NCBI GenBank assembly: GCA_015059145.1
Contig: SVAZ01000004.1
Span: 1 to 64,000, forward strand
Origin: Erysipelotrichaceae bacterium
GTDB lineage: Bacteria; Bacillota_I; Bacilli_A; Acholeplasmatales; Anaeroplasmataceae
Length of the DNA stretch: 64,000 nt
Direction: 5' to 3'
Made by a program: the position numbers and the translations under genes. Under the pieces are notes generated by a model that made no database searches, was not told the origin of the DNA, and saw only the letters and a list, made by a program, of their open reading frames with translations. Numbering within the stretch: the first letter of the stretch is position 1; each line of letters begins with the position of its first letter. Positions 53,352-60,884 of the stretch are shown here, piece by piece.

Positions 53352-53474
53352 AATAAATCCCTCTTTTGGCAGTATTTTTGTCTCAACAATTCACTATTAT
53401 ATCAACATAAATTTAAAATTCAAATTCAAATATTGGTGTTTTTCTTGAGAAGTTCTCTAAAAATAAAAATAAAA

Positions 53475-53506
53475 AACACAAAAAATTAATAATTTTTGTG
53501 TTTTTC
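53475..53506 (-). terminator. Terminator after the 53569-54327 gene
   Basis: AAAACACAAAAA and TTTTTGTGTTTT form a hairpin with an A/T-rich loop, and the minus strand continues in T residues. It lies about 60 bases after the stop codon. Confidence 0.5.
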
Positions 53507-53568
53507 TGAATTCGACAATATTCGCCATTTTATATCAATAGTAAAAATACAATAAAAATATGCCTAAA

Positions 53569-54327
53569 TTAGTTTAATTTGATTTCCTCACCAAATATTT
53601 CTACAGCATCCTTTTGTAATGCAGTATTCATTTCTGTTAAGTTTTTAAGCTTAATCTTAAATTCAGCATTTTCAGCAGAAATAGTTACATCATCCTCAAA
53701 TACACCTTCGATAGTATATGGGAATGCATTATTTCTTTTATTAGCCTCTAATTTAAGATCCTGCATTGTGCTATAGTAATATGCTGAAATCTTTTCAAAA
53801 TCTTCTTCCTTAATGTCTGCAGGCTTAAATGAATTCTTAAATAATTCTCTACACTCATTAAAAGCACCTAAATTATTCACAATATAGAAATGCTTAGCCT
53901 GGTTATACATATTAGACTCTTCCTTAGTTACAGTGCCCTTTACAGCAGGATGACTTTCCATAACAAATTTTTTAAATTCGTTTTCTAGCTTTTCATCATC
54001 CTCTTCACTCATTGATTCCATAGCATTTACTACCTCAGTAGCATTTCTATGCTTCTTATCTAAGGAAATAAGATTTTGTGCATTTATCTTCCTAGCATTA
54101 TCTATATATGCATCCACCATGTCTAATGATTGCTTAGCATTAAGCATATCTAAAACATTTCGAAGAAGCTCATTTTCAATATTTAGCTTATACTCCTTTA
54201 CAATATAATCATAAAAATGATAATTATACATCATTTCTAATAAATAACCTTTTTTTAAGAATTGCTCATATGCATACATAGTTTGTCCAAACTGTTCTTT
54301 AATCTCGTTAAAATCTTTTACATTCAT
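53569..54327 (-). CDS. Helical protein of unknown function, faint J-domain likeness
   Basis: The protein of about 252 residues is soluble and mostly helical. In the middle FKKFVMESHPAVKG followed by an EES...YNQAKHFYIVNN helix is laid out like a J-domain (HPD loop then a helix), but with HPA for HPD, so it could not stimulate Hsp70 in the normal way. The last 60 residues look like beta-strands (AFPYTIEGVFEDDVTI). The likeness is by eye. The start is the ATG at 54327 after GAGGTG. Confidence 0.5.
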   Translation of the reverse strand: MNVKDFNEIKEQFGQTMYAYEQFLKKGYLLEMMYNYHFYDYIVKEYKLNIENELLRNVLDMLNAKQSLDMVDAYIDNARKINAQNLISLDKKHRNATEVVNAMESMSEEDDEKLENEFKKFVMESHPAVKGTVTKEESNMYNQAKHFYIVNNLGAFNECRELFKNSFKPADIKEEDFEKISAYYYSTMQDLKLEANKRNNAFPYTIEGVFEDDVTISAENAEFKIKLKNLTEMNTALQKDAVEIFGEEIKLN

Positions 54328-54486
54328 AATATTACACCTCATTATAATAATTATATCATATTACTAATTAAATGACAAAAATAAATTATAAAATGACATT
54401 ATACAAAATAATATTTTTTTTACTTTTTCACTTGAAAATAAATATTAAATAATATATAATGAAAAAGCATTTAATATTTTTTACAT

Positions 54487-54563
54487 GTTCCGGTAGCTCA
54501 GCTGGATAGAGCAACGGCCTTCTAAGCCGTAGGTCGGGAGTTCGAACCTCTTCCGGAACGCCA
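54487..54563 (+). tRNA. tRNA-Arg(TCT)
   Basis: The 77-nt sequence folds as a class I tRNA. GTTCCGG pairs with CCGGAAC, the anticodon stem ACGGC/GCCGT encloses CTTCTAA (anticodon TCT, reading AGA), and CCA is encoded. The D-arm GCTCAGCTGGATAGAGC and T-arm GTTCGAACC are standard. Confidence 0.96.
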
Positions 54564-54577
54564 TTTTTTAAATGTTG

Positions 54578-54617
54578 CGATTAATGGCTTTTGCTAGGCC
54601 GTTAGTCGTTTTTTTAT
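54578..54617 (+). terminator. Terminator after tRNA-Arg
   Basis: CGATTAATGGC pairs with GCCGTTAGTCG using two G-U pairs, then nine T residues follow. It ends the tRNA transcript. Confidence 0.65.
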
Positions 54618-54667
54618 TTTTATAGTTATGATTGTTATATAACATTAATATAATTAATTGTGATAAT

Positions 54668-55519
54668 ATGCTTATATTGATTATATTTGTTTTCATAACG
54701 CTGCTACTAAACCCAGACATTGCAGCTTTATGTGTTGTAGAAAGCTCGAGATCGTGGCTATTAAAACTTGTTCCAATTTTGTATCCTAATTTAATAATTG
54801 TGGATCTTCTACTATCTAATCATAGCCTTTCTATGATTTCTTGTTATCTATTTAAGCCATTTCATAAAATCTTTGGAATAAGATATTATAAGTCATCATT
54901 AATATTAATTCTATCTATTATATGTGGATGTCCAGCATCTACTAAAATGATTAAGTCTGCATTAGATAATAATGATATAGATAATCAAGAAGCAAATTCC
55001 TTAATTTACTCAACGTCATGTCTATCTATTCCATATGTAATATATGTTTTAAATCTATTTGAAATTAATATTGCTTTTTATTATCTTCTATTTATAATCC
55101 TAATGATTATCACATTGAGAATAACAAATAAGGGTAATAGCAATGTGAATTATACATGCGAAATAAATAAAATAAGCCCATTAAAAACATTACTAACTTC
55201 TATTAGTAATAACATAAATATAATGATTTCTATTTTAGGGATTATGATTTTTTTTAATATTATATTAAGCATATTCAAGGTCAATGGATATATATACCCT
55301 TATTTCGAATTACTTAACGGTCATATAATATTAACCACTCTAACTATAAAAAAAGAGCTTAAGGAGATAATAGCCATTTCCTCCCTAAGCTTTTTAGGAA
55401 TATCAATTCACCTACAAATACTATTTGTATATCCCGATATTAAATATCTCAAATTTTTATTCTTTAGGCTGATCAGCAGTCTTGTCATTAGCCTTTGCTT
55501 TTTCTTCCCTATTACCTAA
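54668..55519 (+). CDS. YlbJ-like sporulation membrane protein
   Basis: The protein of about 283 residues has seven or so membrane helices. Like YlbJ it shows a central glycine/cysteine-rich turn with IICGCPASTKMIKSALD, and the C-terminal signature FLGISIHLQILFVYPDIKYLKFLFFRL. In Bacillus, YlbJ is needed for normal spore cortex and is made in the mother cell. The start used is the ATG at 54668 with a weak GTGAT before it. Its final 63 bases overlap a small membrane gene on the opposite strand. Confidence 0.75.
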   Translation: MLILIIFVFITLLLNPDIAALCVVESSRSWLLKLVPILYPNLIIVDLLLSNHSLSMISCYLFKPFHKIFGIRYYKSSLILILSIICGCPASTKMIKSALDNNDIDNQEANSLIYSTSCLSIPYVIYVLNLFEINIAFYYLLFIILMIITLRITNKGNSNVNYTCEINKISPLKTLLTSISNNINIMISILGIMIFFNIILSIFKVNGYIYPYFELLNGHIILTTLTIKKELKEIIAISSLSFLGISIHLQILFVYPDIKYLKFLFFRLISSLVISLCFFFPIT

Positions 55520-55753
55520 CAATCTTATACATATAAATAATGTTATACAGAAGGCAAGCATCGCTAAAACTGATATAGATTCATACTCCTTTGGCAAAAA
55601 GAAACCAAAGATACCAAAGAAAATGAATAATGCTGAATGTACAAATGTAAGAACTCCTAATAATACATTAGACTTTCTTACATTACTAATACCATAATAT
55701 ATGATACCTAAACCAACAACTATACTCAATATATTATAAAAAATATTACTCAT
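55457..55753 (-). CDS. Small membrane protein with acidic-basic tail
   Basis: The 98-residue protein starts at the ATG at 55753 behind GAGGTG. It has three hydrophobic helices, with VVGLGIIYYGISNVRKSN and FFGIFGFFLPKEYESI between them, and ends in a charged tail (REEKAKANDKTADQPKE). No family is recognised. The charged tail overlaps the end of the YlbJ-like gene in antisense for 63 bases, so its coding there is constrained by both proteins. Confidence 0.55.
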   Translation of the reverse strand: MSNIFYNILSIVVGLGIIYYGISNVRKSNVLLGVLTFVHSALFIFFGIFGFFLPKEYESISVLAMLAFCITLFICIRLLGNREEKAKANDKTADQPKE

Positions 55754-55882
55754 ATTGCACCTCACGATAAATCTATTATATATTAATAATCTCAAAAATA
55801 CTAATAATATTTAAAATTCTCTTTAAAATAAATTTAATTAGAGTTATAATTAATTCAATAATGTTTTATATGAGGTGAGAGT

Positions 55883-56944
55883 ATGAAAATTAGATTTGAA
55901 GAAAGAAAGGTATTAAAAGAAAAACCTGATTTTAATAATTTAGGTTTTGGTAAATATTATACTGATTACATGTTTATGATGGATTGGTATTCAGACAAGG
56001 GATTTACTGATCCAAGAATCATTCCATATGGACCAATTGAATTTGATCCAGCATCATTAGTATTACACTATGCACAAGAAACATTTGAAGGTATGAAGGC
56101 TTACAAAACTGAGGATGGTAGAATATTATTATTCCGTCCTGATATGAATGCTAAAAGATTCCAAAGATCAAATGCAAGATTATGTATGCCTGAGGTTCCT
56201 GTAGAGGATTTCATTCAAGCAGTTAATGATGTAGTAGCAAAGGAGAAGGATTGGATTCCTACTGCTCCAGGTACTTCTTTATATATTCGTCCATATATGT
56301 TTGCTTATAACGCAAAGCTAGGTGTTCACGCTGCTGACCACTATAAGTTTATGGTTATCCTATCACCAGTAGGATCATACTACAAGGAAGGCTTAAAGCC
56401 AGTTTCAATTTATGTTGAGGATGAGCTTGTACGTGCTGTTAAGGGTGGCACAGGATATGCTAAATGCGGTGGTAACTATGCTTCTTCTATTCTTGCACAA
56501 ATGAAGGCTGAGGCTAAGGGCTTTTCTCAAGTATTATGGTTAGATGGTGTTGAGCATAAGTACGTTGAAGAGGTTGGTACAATGAATGCTATGTTCGTTA
56601 TCGATGGCAAGATTGTTACTGCACCATGTGAGGGCTCTGTATTACCAGGTGTAACTAGAGATTCTATGATTAAGGTATTAAAGGATAAGGGCTATGTTGT
56701 TGAAGAGCGTAAGCTTTCTATTGATGAATTAATGGAGGCTGCAAAGAATGGTAGCCTAACTGAAGCATTCGGTACTGGTACTGCTGCAGTTATTTCTCCT
56801 ATTGGAGTTTTATCATACAAGGATGAGGTATTCTTTAACAATAATAAGATTGGTGAAATTTCTCAAATGCTTTATGATACATTAACTGGAATTCAAACTG
56901 GTAAGCTTGAAGACAAGTACGGTTGGACTTACGAAGTAAAATAA
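55883..56944 (+). CDS. ilvE: Branched-chain amino acid aminotransferase
   Basis: The 353-residue protein is a fold-type IV PLP enzyme that interconverts Leu, Ile and Val with their keto acids. It has FDPASLVLHYAQETFEGMKAY, RLCMPEVPVE, the PLP lysine in YAKCGGNYASS, and EVGTMNAMFVIDG. It matches the large bacterial BCAT type. No other ilv or leu genes are in the window, so it may serve salvage or synthesis of branched-chain acids for lipids. The start is an ATG after GAGGTGAGAG. Confidence 0.96.
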   Translation: MKIRFEERKVLKEKPDFNNLGFGKYYTDYMFMMDWYSDKGFTDPRIIPYGPIEFDPASLVLHYAQETFEGMKAYKTEDGRILLFRPDMNAKRFQRSNARLCMPEVPVEDFIQAVNDVVAKEKDWIPTAPGTSLYIRPYMFAYNAKLGVHAADHYKFMVILSPVGSYYKEGLKPVSIYVEDELVRAVKGGTGYAKCGGNYASSILAQMKAEAKGFSQVLWLDGVEHKYVEEVGTMNAMFVIDGKIVTAPCEGSVLPGVTRDSMIKVLKDKGYVVEERKLSIDELMEAAKNGSLTEAFGTGTAAVISPIGVLSYKDEVFFNNNKIGEISQMLYDTLTGIQTGKLEDKYGWTYEVK

Positions 56945-56955
56945 ATAAACAATAA

Positions 56956-56979
56956 AGGGTGATTCGTTCGAATCACCCT
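56956..56979 (+). terminator. Terminator after ilvE
   Basis: AGGGTGATTCG pairs perfectly with CGAATCACCCT, and then G and a T-rich stretch follow. The gap from here to 57138 shows no gene. Confidence 0.75.
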
Positions 56980-57138
56980 GTTTTGTTTTTAGCTATTATG
57001 GATAAAAATAGAAAGGAGAAAATTAAACCATATAGCTACTAATAAATATTCATAAAAAGAGTTCATCTAAAAGACAAACCTTTTCCATTATACTACATTT
57101 TTTTTATTTGTAAATAGGTAAAATAAGATTTATTTATA

Positions 57139-58026
57139 TTATTTAGTATTAGTTATAAATTCAATGCTATAGCCAGTTTCATATTCTTTATTTTTTTCTA
57201 AAGATATAATTAATGGCTTAGCCTTAAGCTCTAACTCAGGATTCTCAAAATCCGGAATTCCCCACCATGGTTCAATGCATAAATAATCACCAAAGCCCTT
57301 CAAGGTCCAAATTGCTAAAACATTTGCCTCACTTATATTGAATATAAATTTCCTATTTCCTGTAGACATAATAACTTTATCAATTTCATTAGAATCATAA
57401 ATTAGGGTCTTCGCCTCATTTATCATTTCCTTATTAACCTCTAGAGTTTGTGGTATAATGCATTCTTCTACATGAGTAATTAAATTACCCTCCTCATTTA
57501 AAAAATATCTAATTGTTGAGATATCCTCATCAAATTCAAGCATTGTATCTTCAATAACAAACTCACTCTCATTTTCAACACCCTTAACCCTTAGGGCAGG
57601 ATGTCCGCCTAAGCTAAAATACATTACTTCAGTACCAGTATTTTCAACCTTATATCTTATGGATAATTTATTATCCTCAAGCTTATATATAACCTCAAAA
57701 TGAAAATCAAAAGGATATTCCTTTAAGGTTTCCTTATTAGAATCTAAATACATTATAAGCTCATTATTATTTATCTGTTTAAAAGCTAATTCATAATATC
57801 TAATTATACCGTGATTTCTAAGGCTATATTCTTTACCATCAGCTAAATATCTTCTATCCTTTAATGAGGCAACAAATGGAAAAATGACAACATCCTGTCC
57901 CATCCAGCTTCTACTATCCATTTGATATAATAGCTCTTCATTTGTTTTCTTATCAAATATAGATTTCAAAGCTCCTCCCTTTGGATTAATCTCAACCCTT
58001 AAAAATTCATTTTCAACGAATGGCAT
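57139..58026 (-). CDS. Aldose 1-epimerase-like (LacX type) protein
   Basis: The 295-residue beta-sandwich protein resembles the galactose mutarotase family, LacX subgroup. It has EFLRVEINPKGGALKSIFDK, the LRNHGIIRY segment with a conserved histidine, SLGGHPALRV, and a late EPWWGIPDF. LacX proteins probably interconvert sugar anomers, though their substrates are not settled. The conserved catalytic histidine and glutamate region are in place. No sugar operon is adjacent. The start is an ATG after AGGAGGTG. Confidence 0.85.
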   Translation of the reverse strand: MPFVENEFLRVEINPKGGALKSIFDKKTNEELLYQMDSRSWMGQDVVIFPFVASLKDRRYLADGKEYSLRNHGIIRYYELAFKQINNNELIMYLDSNKETLKEYPFDFHFEVIYKLEDNKLSIRYKVENTGTEVMYFSLGGHPALRVKGVENESEFVIEDTMLEFDEDISTIRYFLNEEGNLITHVEECIIPQTLEVNKEMINEAKTLIYDSNEIDKVIMSTGNRKFIFNISEANVLAIWTLKGFGDYLCIEPWWGIPDFENPELELKAKPLIISLEKNKEYETGYSIEFITNTK

Positions 58027-58194
58027 ACTAGCACCTCCTATATTATAATTATACTACTAATAATCAATTAAATCTAATGTCGAAAATTTTATAAATAAAT
58101 TTAAATTTTATGCAATAAATAAATTGAAAATAGAATTATGTTGTGATAGAATAAATCGTGTTGAATTTAATTTCGACAGAGGAAGGGAAAAATT

Positions 58195-58878
58195 ATGAAA
58201 AAAATTTATGAAGGTAAGACAAAAGACGTATTTAGTTTAGAAAATGGTAATGTATTGCTAAAGTTCAAAGATGATTGTACAGGAAAAGATGGAGTGTTCG
58301 ATCCAGGTGAGAATTCTGTAGGTTTAACTATTGAAGGTATCGGAAGAGCAAACTTAGAAACTTCAATTTATTATTTTGAGCTTTGTAAGAAGGCAGGCAT
58401 CAAAACTCACTATGTAAGTGCTAATGTTGAGGATGCTACTATGGAGGTTCTTCCTGCAACAGTATTTGGTCATGGTTTAGAGGTAATCTGTCGTTTAGTT
58501 GCTACTGGTAGCTTCATTAGAAGATACGGTGAATATATAGAAAATGGTACACCACTTGAAGGTGGATATGTTGAATGTACTTTCAAAAATGATGCTTTAG
58601 GAGATCCACTAGTTACTTCTGAAGGATTAGTTGCATTAGGCATTATGTCTAAGGAAATGTTCGATAGCATGAAGGAACAAACTTTAAAGATTGCAAAGGT
58701 TGTTGCTGATGATTTAAAGACTATCGGCTTAGATTTATGGGACATTAAGTTCGAATTCGGTTTCAACAAGGATGAGGTTATCCTAATTGATGAAATTGCA
58801 TCTGGTAACATGCGTGTATGCAAGAATGGCAAGATCGTTGATCCTGTTGAATTAACTAAGATGATTTTAAATAGATAA
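58195..58878 (+). CDS. purC: SAICAR synthetase
   Basis: PurC joins CAIR and aspartate with ATP in purine synthesis. The 227-residue protein begins [21 protein letters not shown]. It has [12 protein letters not shown], the substrate segment [15 protein letters not shown] and the late [19 protein letters not shown]. No other pur genes are in the window, so it is a lone pathway gene here. The start is an ATG after GAGGAAGGG. A bidirectional terminator separates it from the RluA-type gene. Confidence 0.96.
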   Translation: MKKIYEGKTKDVFSLENGNVLLKFKDDCTGKDGVFDPGENSVGLTIEGIGRANLETSIYYFELCKKAGIKTHYVSANVEDATMEVLPATVFGHGLEVICRLVATGSFIRRYGEYIENGTPLEGGYVECTFKNDALGDPLVTSEGLVALGIMSKEMFDSMKEQTLKIAKVVADDLKTIGLDLWDIKFEFGFNKDEVILIDEIASGNMRVCKNGKIVDPVELTKMILNR

Positions 58879-58887
58879 CAAAACAAA

Positions 58888-58919
58888 AAGGCTTAAATCA
58901 AACTGTTTGATTCAGCCTT
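58888..58919. terminator. Bidirectional terminator between purC and the RluA gene
   Basis: AAGGCTTAAATCAAA pairs with TTTGATTCAGCCTT across a 3-base loop with one mismatch, followed by T residues on the plus strand. Confidence 0.75.
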
Positions 58920-58923
58920 TTTT

Positions 58924-59862
58924 TTATTTTCCAAATAAACCATAAAAAATTCTTGGTACTGGTGCTTCTATTGTTATAAGCTCCTTAGTAATAGGATGAA
59001 CAAATTCTAGTCTTGATGCATGTAGACCTAATCTCTTTAAAGGATTTTTATTACAACCATACTTATCATCTCCTACTATTGGATGATTAAGCTCCTGCAT
59101 ATGTACTCTAATTTGATTCTTTCGTCCTGTATCAATTTTTACCTTTAATAAAGAGAATTCCTGGCTTTGCTTTACTACCTTATAATGAGTAATTGCCTTT
59201 TGACCAGATGGATCATTTGTAGAGTAAACTAAATTGTTTGTATTTTCCTTTAAATAAGAAACAATCGTTTCCTCCTTTTCCTCCATCCTTCCTTCAACTA
59301 CAGCATGGTATTCTCTAGTTTTAACATACTCATTCCAATTAAGCCTTAGCATTGAATGAATCTTTACGTTCTTTGCAAAGACTAATACACCTGAGGTTTC
59401 CTTATCAATTCGATGTAGTACGAATGGTCTTAATGATTTGTTTTTTTGTTGTAGGTATCCTAGTACATAGGAAAACGCACATTCCTTCTCATTATCACTT
59501 TCAACAGATAATAGCCCTTGTGGCTTATCAATTGCAATAAAATCCTCATCCTCAAATAAAATATTAAATGAATAATATTTTTTTCTTTCTCTTCTTTGCT
59601 CAACAGGGTCTAGCTTTAATGGTCTTTTTGAAAGCTTAACCTCATCATCCTTAGCAAGCAATAAATTATATTGAGTTACAACACTACCATTAACTAATAC
59701 CTGATGATTAGTTAATAGTGATTTAACATTGTTTCTAGATGTATTACACTTGTTTAACAGGAATGTTAAAAGCTCCTCACTCCTATTAACCTTATATGAT
59801 GCAGTTATTTCAAGCTTAGGCTCTTTTTTATTAAAGCCTTTAGAATTATTATTTCTTCTCAT
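58924..59862 (-). CDS. RluA family RNA pseudouridine synthase
   Basis: The 312-residue protein has an N-terminal S4-like RNA-binding part (NVKSLLTNHQVLVNGSVV) and a catalytic domain. The aspartate lies in LHRIDKETSGVLVFAKN, and the C-terminal part has GRKNQIRVHMQELNHPIVGDDKYG. This is the RluA class that makes pseudouridine in 23S rRNA or tRNA. The substrate cannot be told from the sequence. A basic N-terminal tail (MRRNNNSKGFNKKEPK) may aid RNA binding. Confidence 0.92.
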   Translation of the reverse strand: MRRNNNSKGFNKKEPKLEITASYKVNRSEELLTFLLNKCNTSRNNVKSLLTNHQVLVNGSVVTQYNLLLAKDDEVKLSKRPLKLDPVEQRRERKKYYSFNILFEDEDFIAIDKPQGLLSVESDNEKECAFSYVLGYLQQKNKSLRPFVLHRIDKETSGVLVFAKNVKIHSMLRLNWNEYVKTREYHAVVEGRMEEKEETIVSYLKENTNNLVYSTNDPSGQKAITHYKVVKQSQEFSLLKVKIDTGRKNQIRVHMQELNHPIVGDDKYGCNKNPLKRLGLHASRLEFVHPITKELITIEAPVPRIFYGLFGK

Positions 59863-59922
59863 AAATATCTCTCATTTCTAACAAATTACATATGTATAAT
59901 ATCATAAAACCTAAAAAAATAA

Positions 59923-59948
59923 AATAAGGATGTTTCACCATCCTTATT
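59923..59948 (-). terminator. Terminator after the iron-sulfur protein gene
   Basis: AATAAGGATG pairs with CATCCTTATT, and the minus strand then reads TTATTTTTT. It overlaps the stop codon region. Confidence 0.75.
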
Positions 59949-60585
59949 AACAATACGTTTCTACTATTTTTCCATTTGTTGAAATTACTCTAATTGAATA
60001 ATGAATATCCTTTTTACAACCACTTATAGCCTTTTTTAATGCAAGCTCCAAGCCCTTACAGCAAGGAACCTCCATACGAACTAATGTAATGCTTCTAATA
60101 TCATTATTAGCTATTATGCCTCCAAGCTTTAAGGAATAATCAATTTGATCTAATTTAGGACAACCTATTAATGTAACTCTTTTATCCATAAATTCCTTAT
60201 GGAAATTAGCATACGCAAAGCTTGTACAATCTGCCGCAATTAATAAATGCGCTTTATCATAATATGAAGCTGTTATCGGCATAAGCTTTATTTGGCATGG
60301 CCATTGAATTAAATTAGATTCCTTATGCATGCTTAATTCTCTATTTAAGCTTAAGGTATGCTTTTCTACTGCTTGATGATCATAATCAATAGCCTCACGC
60401 TTAACTATCCTAATTGCATCTTTAGGGCAATGAGGAAGGCAATCTCCCAAGCCATCACAATAATCATCCTTAATTAAGGTTGCCTTGCCAAAAATCATTT
60501 CTATTGCCCCCTCATGGCATGCCTTGGCACATAGACCGCATCCATTACATTTTTCCTTATCTATTTCTACTATGCTTCTAATCAT
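59947..60585 (-). CDS. Two-cluster 4Fe-4S protein
   Basis: The 212-residue protein has two ferredoxin motifs in its first 65 residues: CNGCGLCAKACHEGAI, then CDGLGDCLPHCPKDAI. A remaining 140-residue domain has HLLIAADCTSFAYANFH, VTLIGCPKLDQ and RMEVPCCKGLELAL, with further cysteines. The arrangement resembles the 4Fe-4S 'ATP-binding and hydrogenase-associated' soluble proteins of anaerobes. The reaction is unknown. The start is an ATG after GGGAATGATATT. It lies beside the copper operon but in its own transcript. Confidence 0.75.
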   Translation of the reverse strand: MIRSIVEIDKEKCNGCGLCAKACHEGAIEMIFGKATLIKDDYCDGLGDCLPHCPKDAIRIVKREAIDYDHQAVEKHTLSLNRELSMHKESNLIQWPCQIKLMPITASYYDKAHLLIAADCTSFAYANFHKEFMDKRVTLIGCPKLDQIDYSLKLGGIIANNDIRSITLVRMEVPCCKGLELALKKAISGCKKDIHYSIRVISTNGKIVETYC

Positions 60586-60653
60586 AATATCATTCCCTTC
60601 AATATGATTATATCAAATATATATCATTATTAATTGTTAAATATATGAAAACA

Positions 60654-60673
60654 GGCTTACCCTTCGGTAAGCC
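60654..60673 (-). terminator. Terminator after copA
   Basis: GGCTTACC pairs with GGTAAGCC across four bases, and the minus strand then reads TGTTTTC. It lies just after the copA stop codon. Confidence 0.7.
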
Positions 60674-60680
60674 ATTATGC

Positions 60681-60884
60681 TTATTTTACTTCATATCCAG
60701 CATCTACAATTGCTTTTGCAACTATATCCTTACTAACTTCACCCTCATATGAAACGCAAACATTGTTCTCCTCAAGTGAAGCAACTGCCTCAATAACACC
60801 AGCAACACTCATGCATGCCTTTTCAACATGAGCCTTACAATGCTTGCACATCATTCCTTCAACATTTAAAACCAATTGATTCAT
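60681..60884 (-). CDS. copZ: Internal in-frame start: possible separate CopZ-like copper chaperone
   Basis: Within the copA frame an ATG at 60884 has a full AAGGAGG 8 bases before it. It would give a 67-residue protein MNQLVLNVEGMMCKHCKAHV... ending in GYEVK, which is a complete heavy-metal-associated domain of CopZ size with the CxxC copper site (CKHC). The same residues are the C-terminal tail of CopA. This would allow one gene to make both the pump and its chaperone. It is a prediction from the ribosome site and not proof of separate expression. Confidence 0.55.
   Translation of the reverse strand: MNQLVLNVEGMMCKHCKAHVEKACMSVAGVIEAVASLEENNVCVSYEGEVSKDIVAKAIVDAGYEVK

Noticed and set aside
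56990-57050. Tiny plus-strand frame MDKNRKEKIKPYSY after ilvE
   Set aside because: It is only 14 codons, with no ribosome site and no evidence of use.
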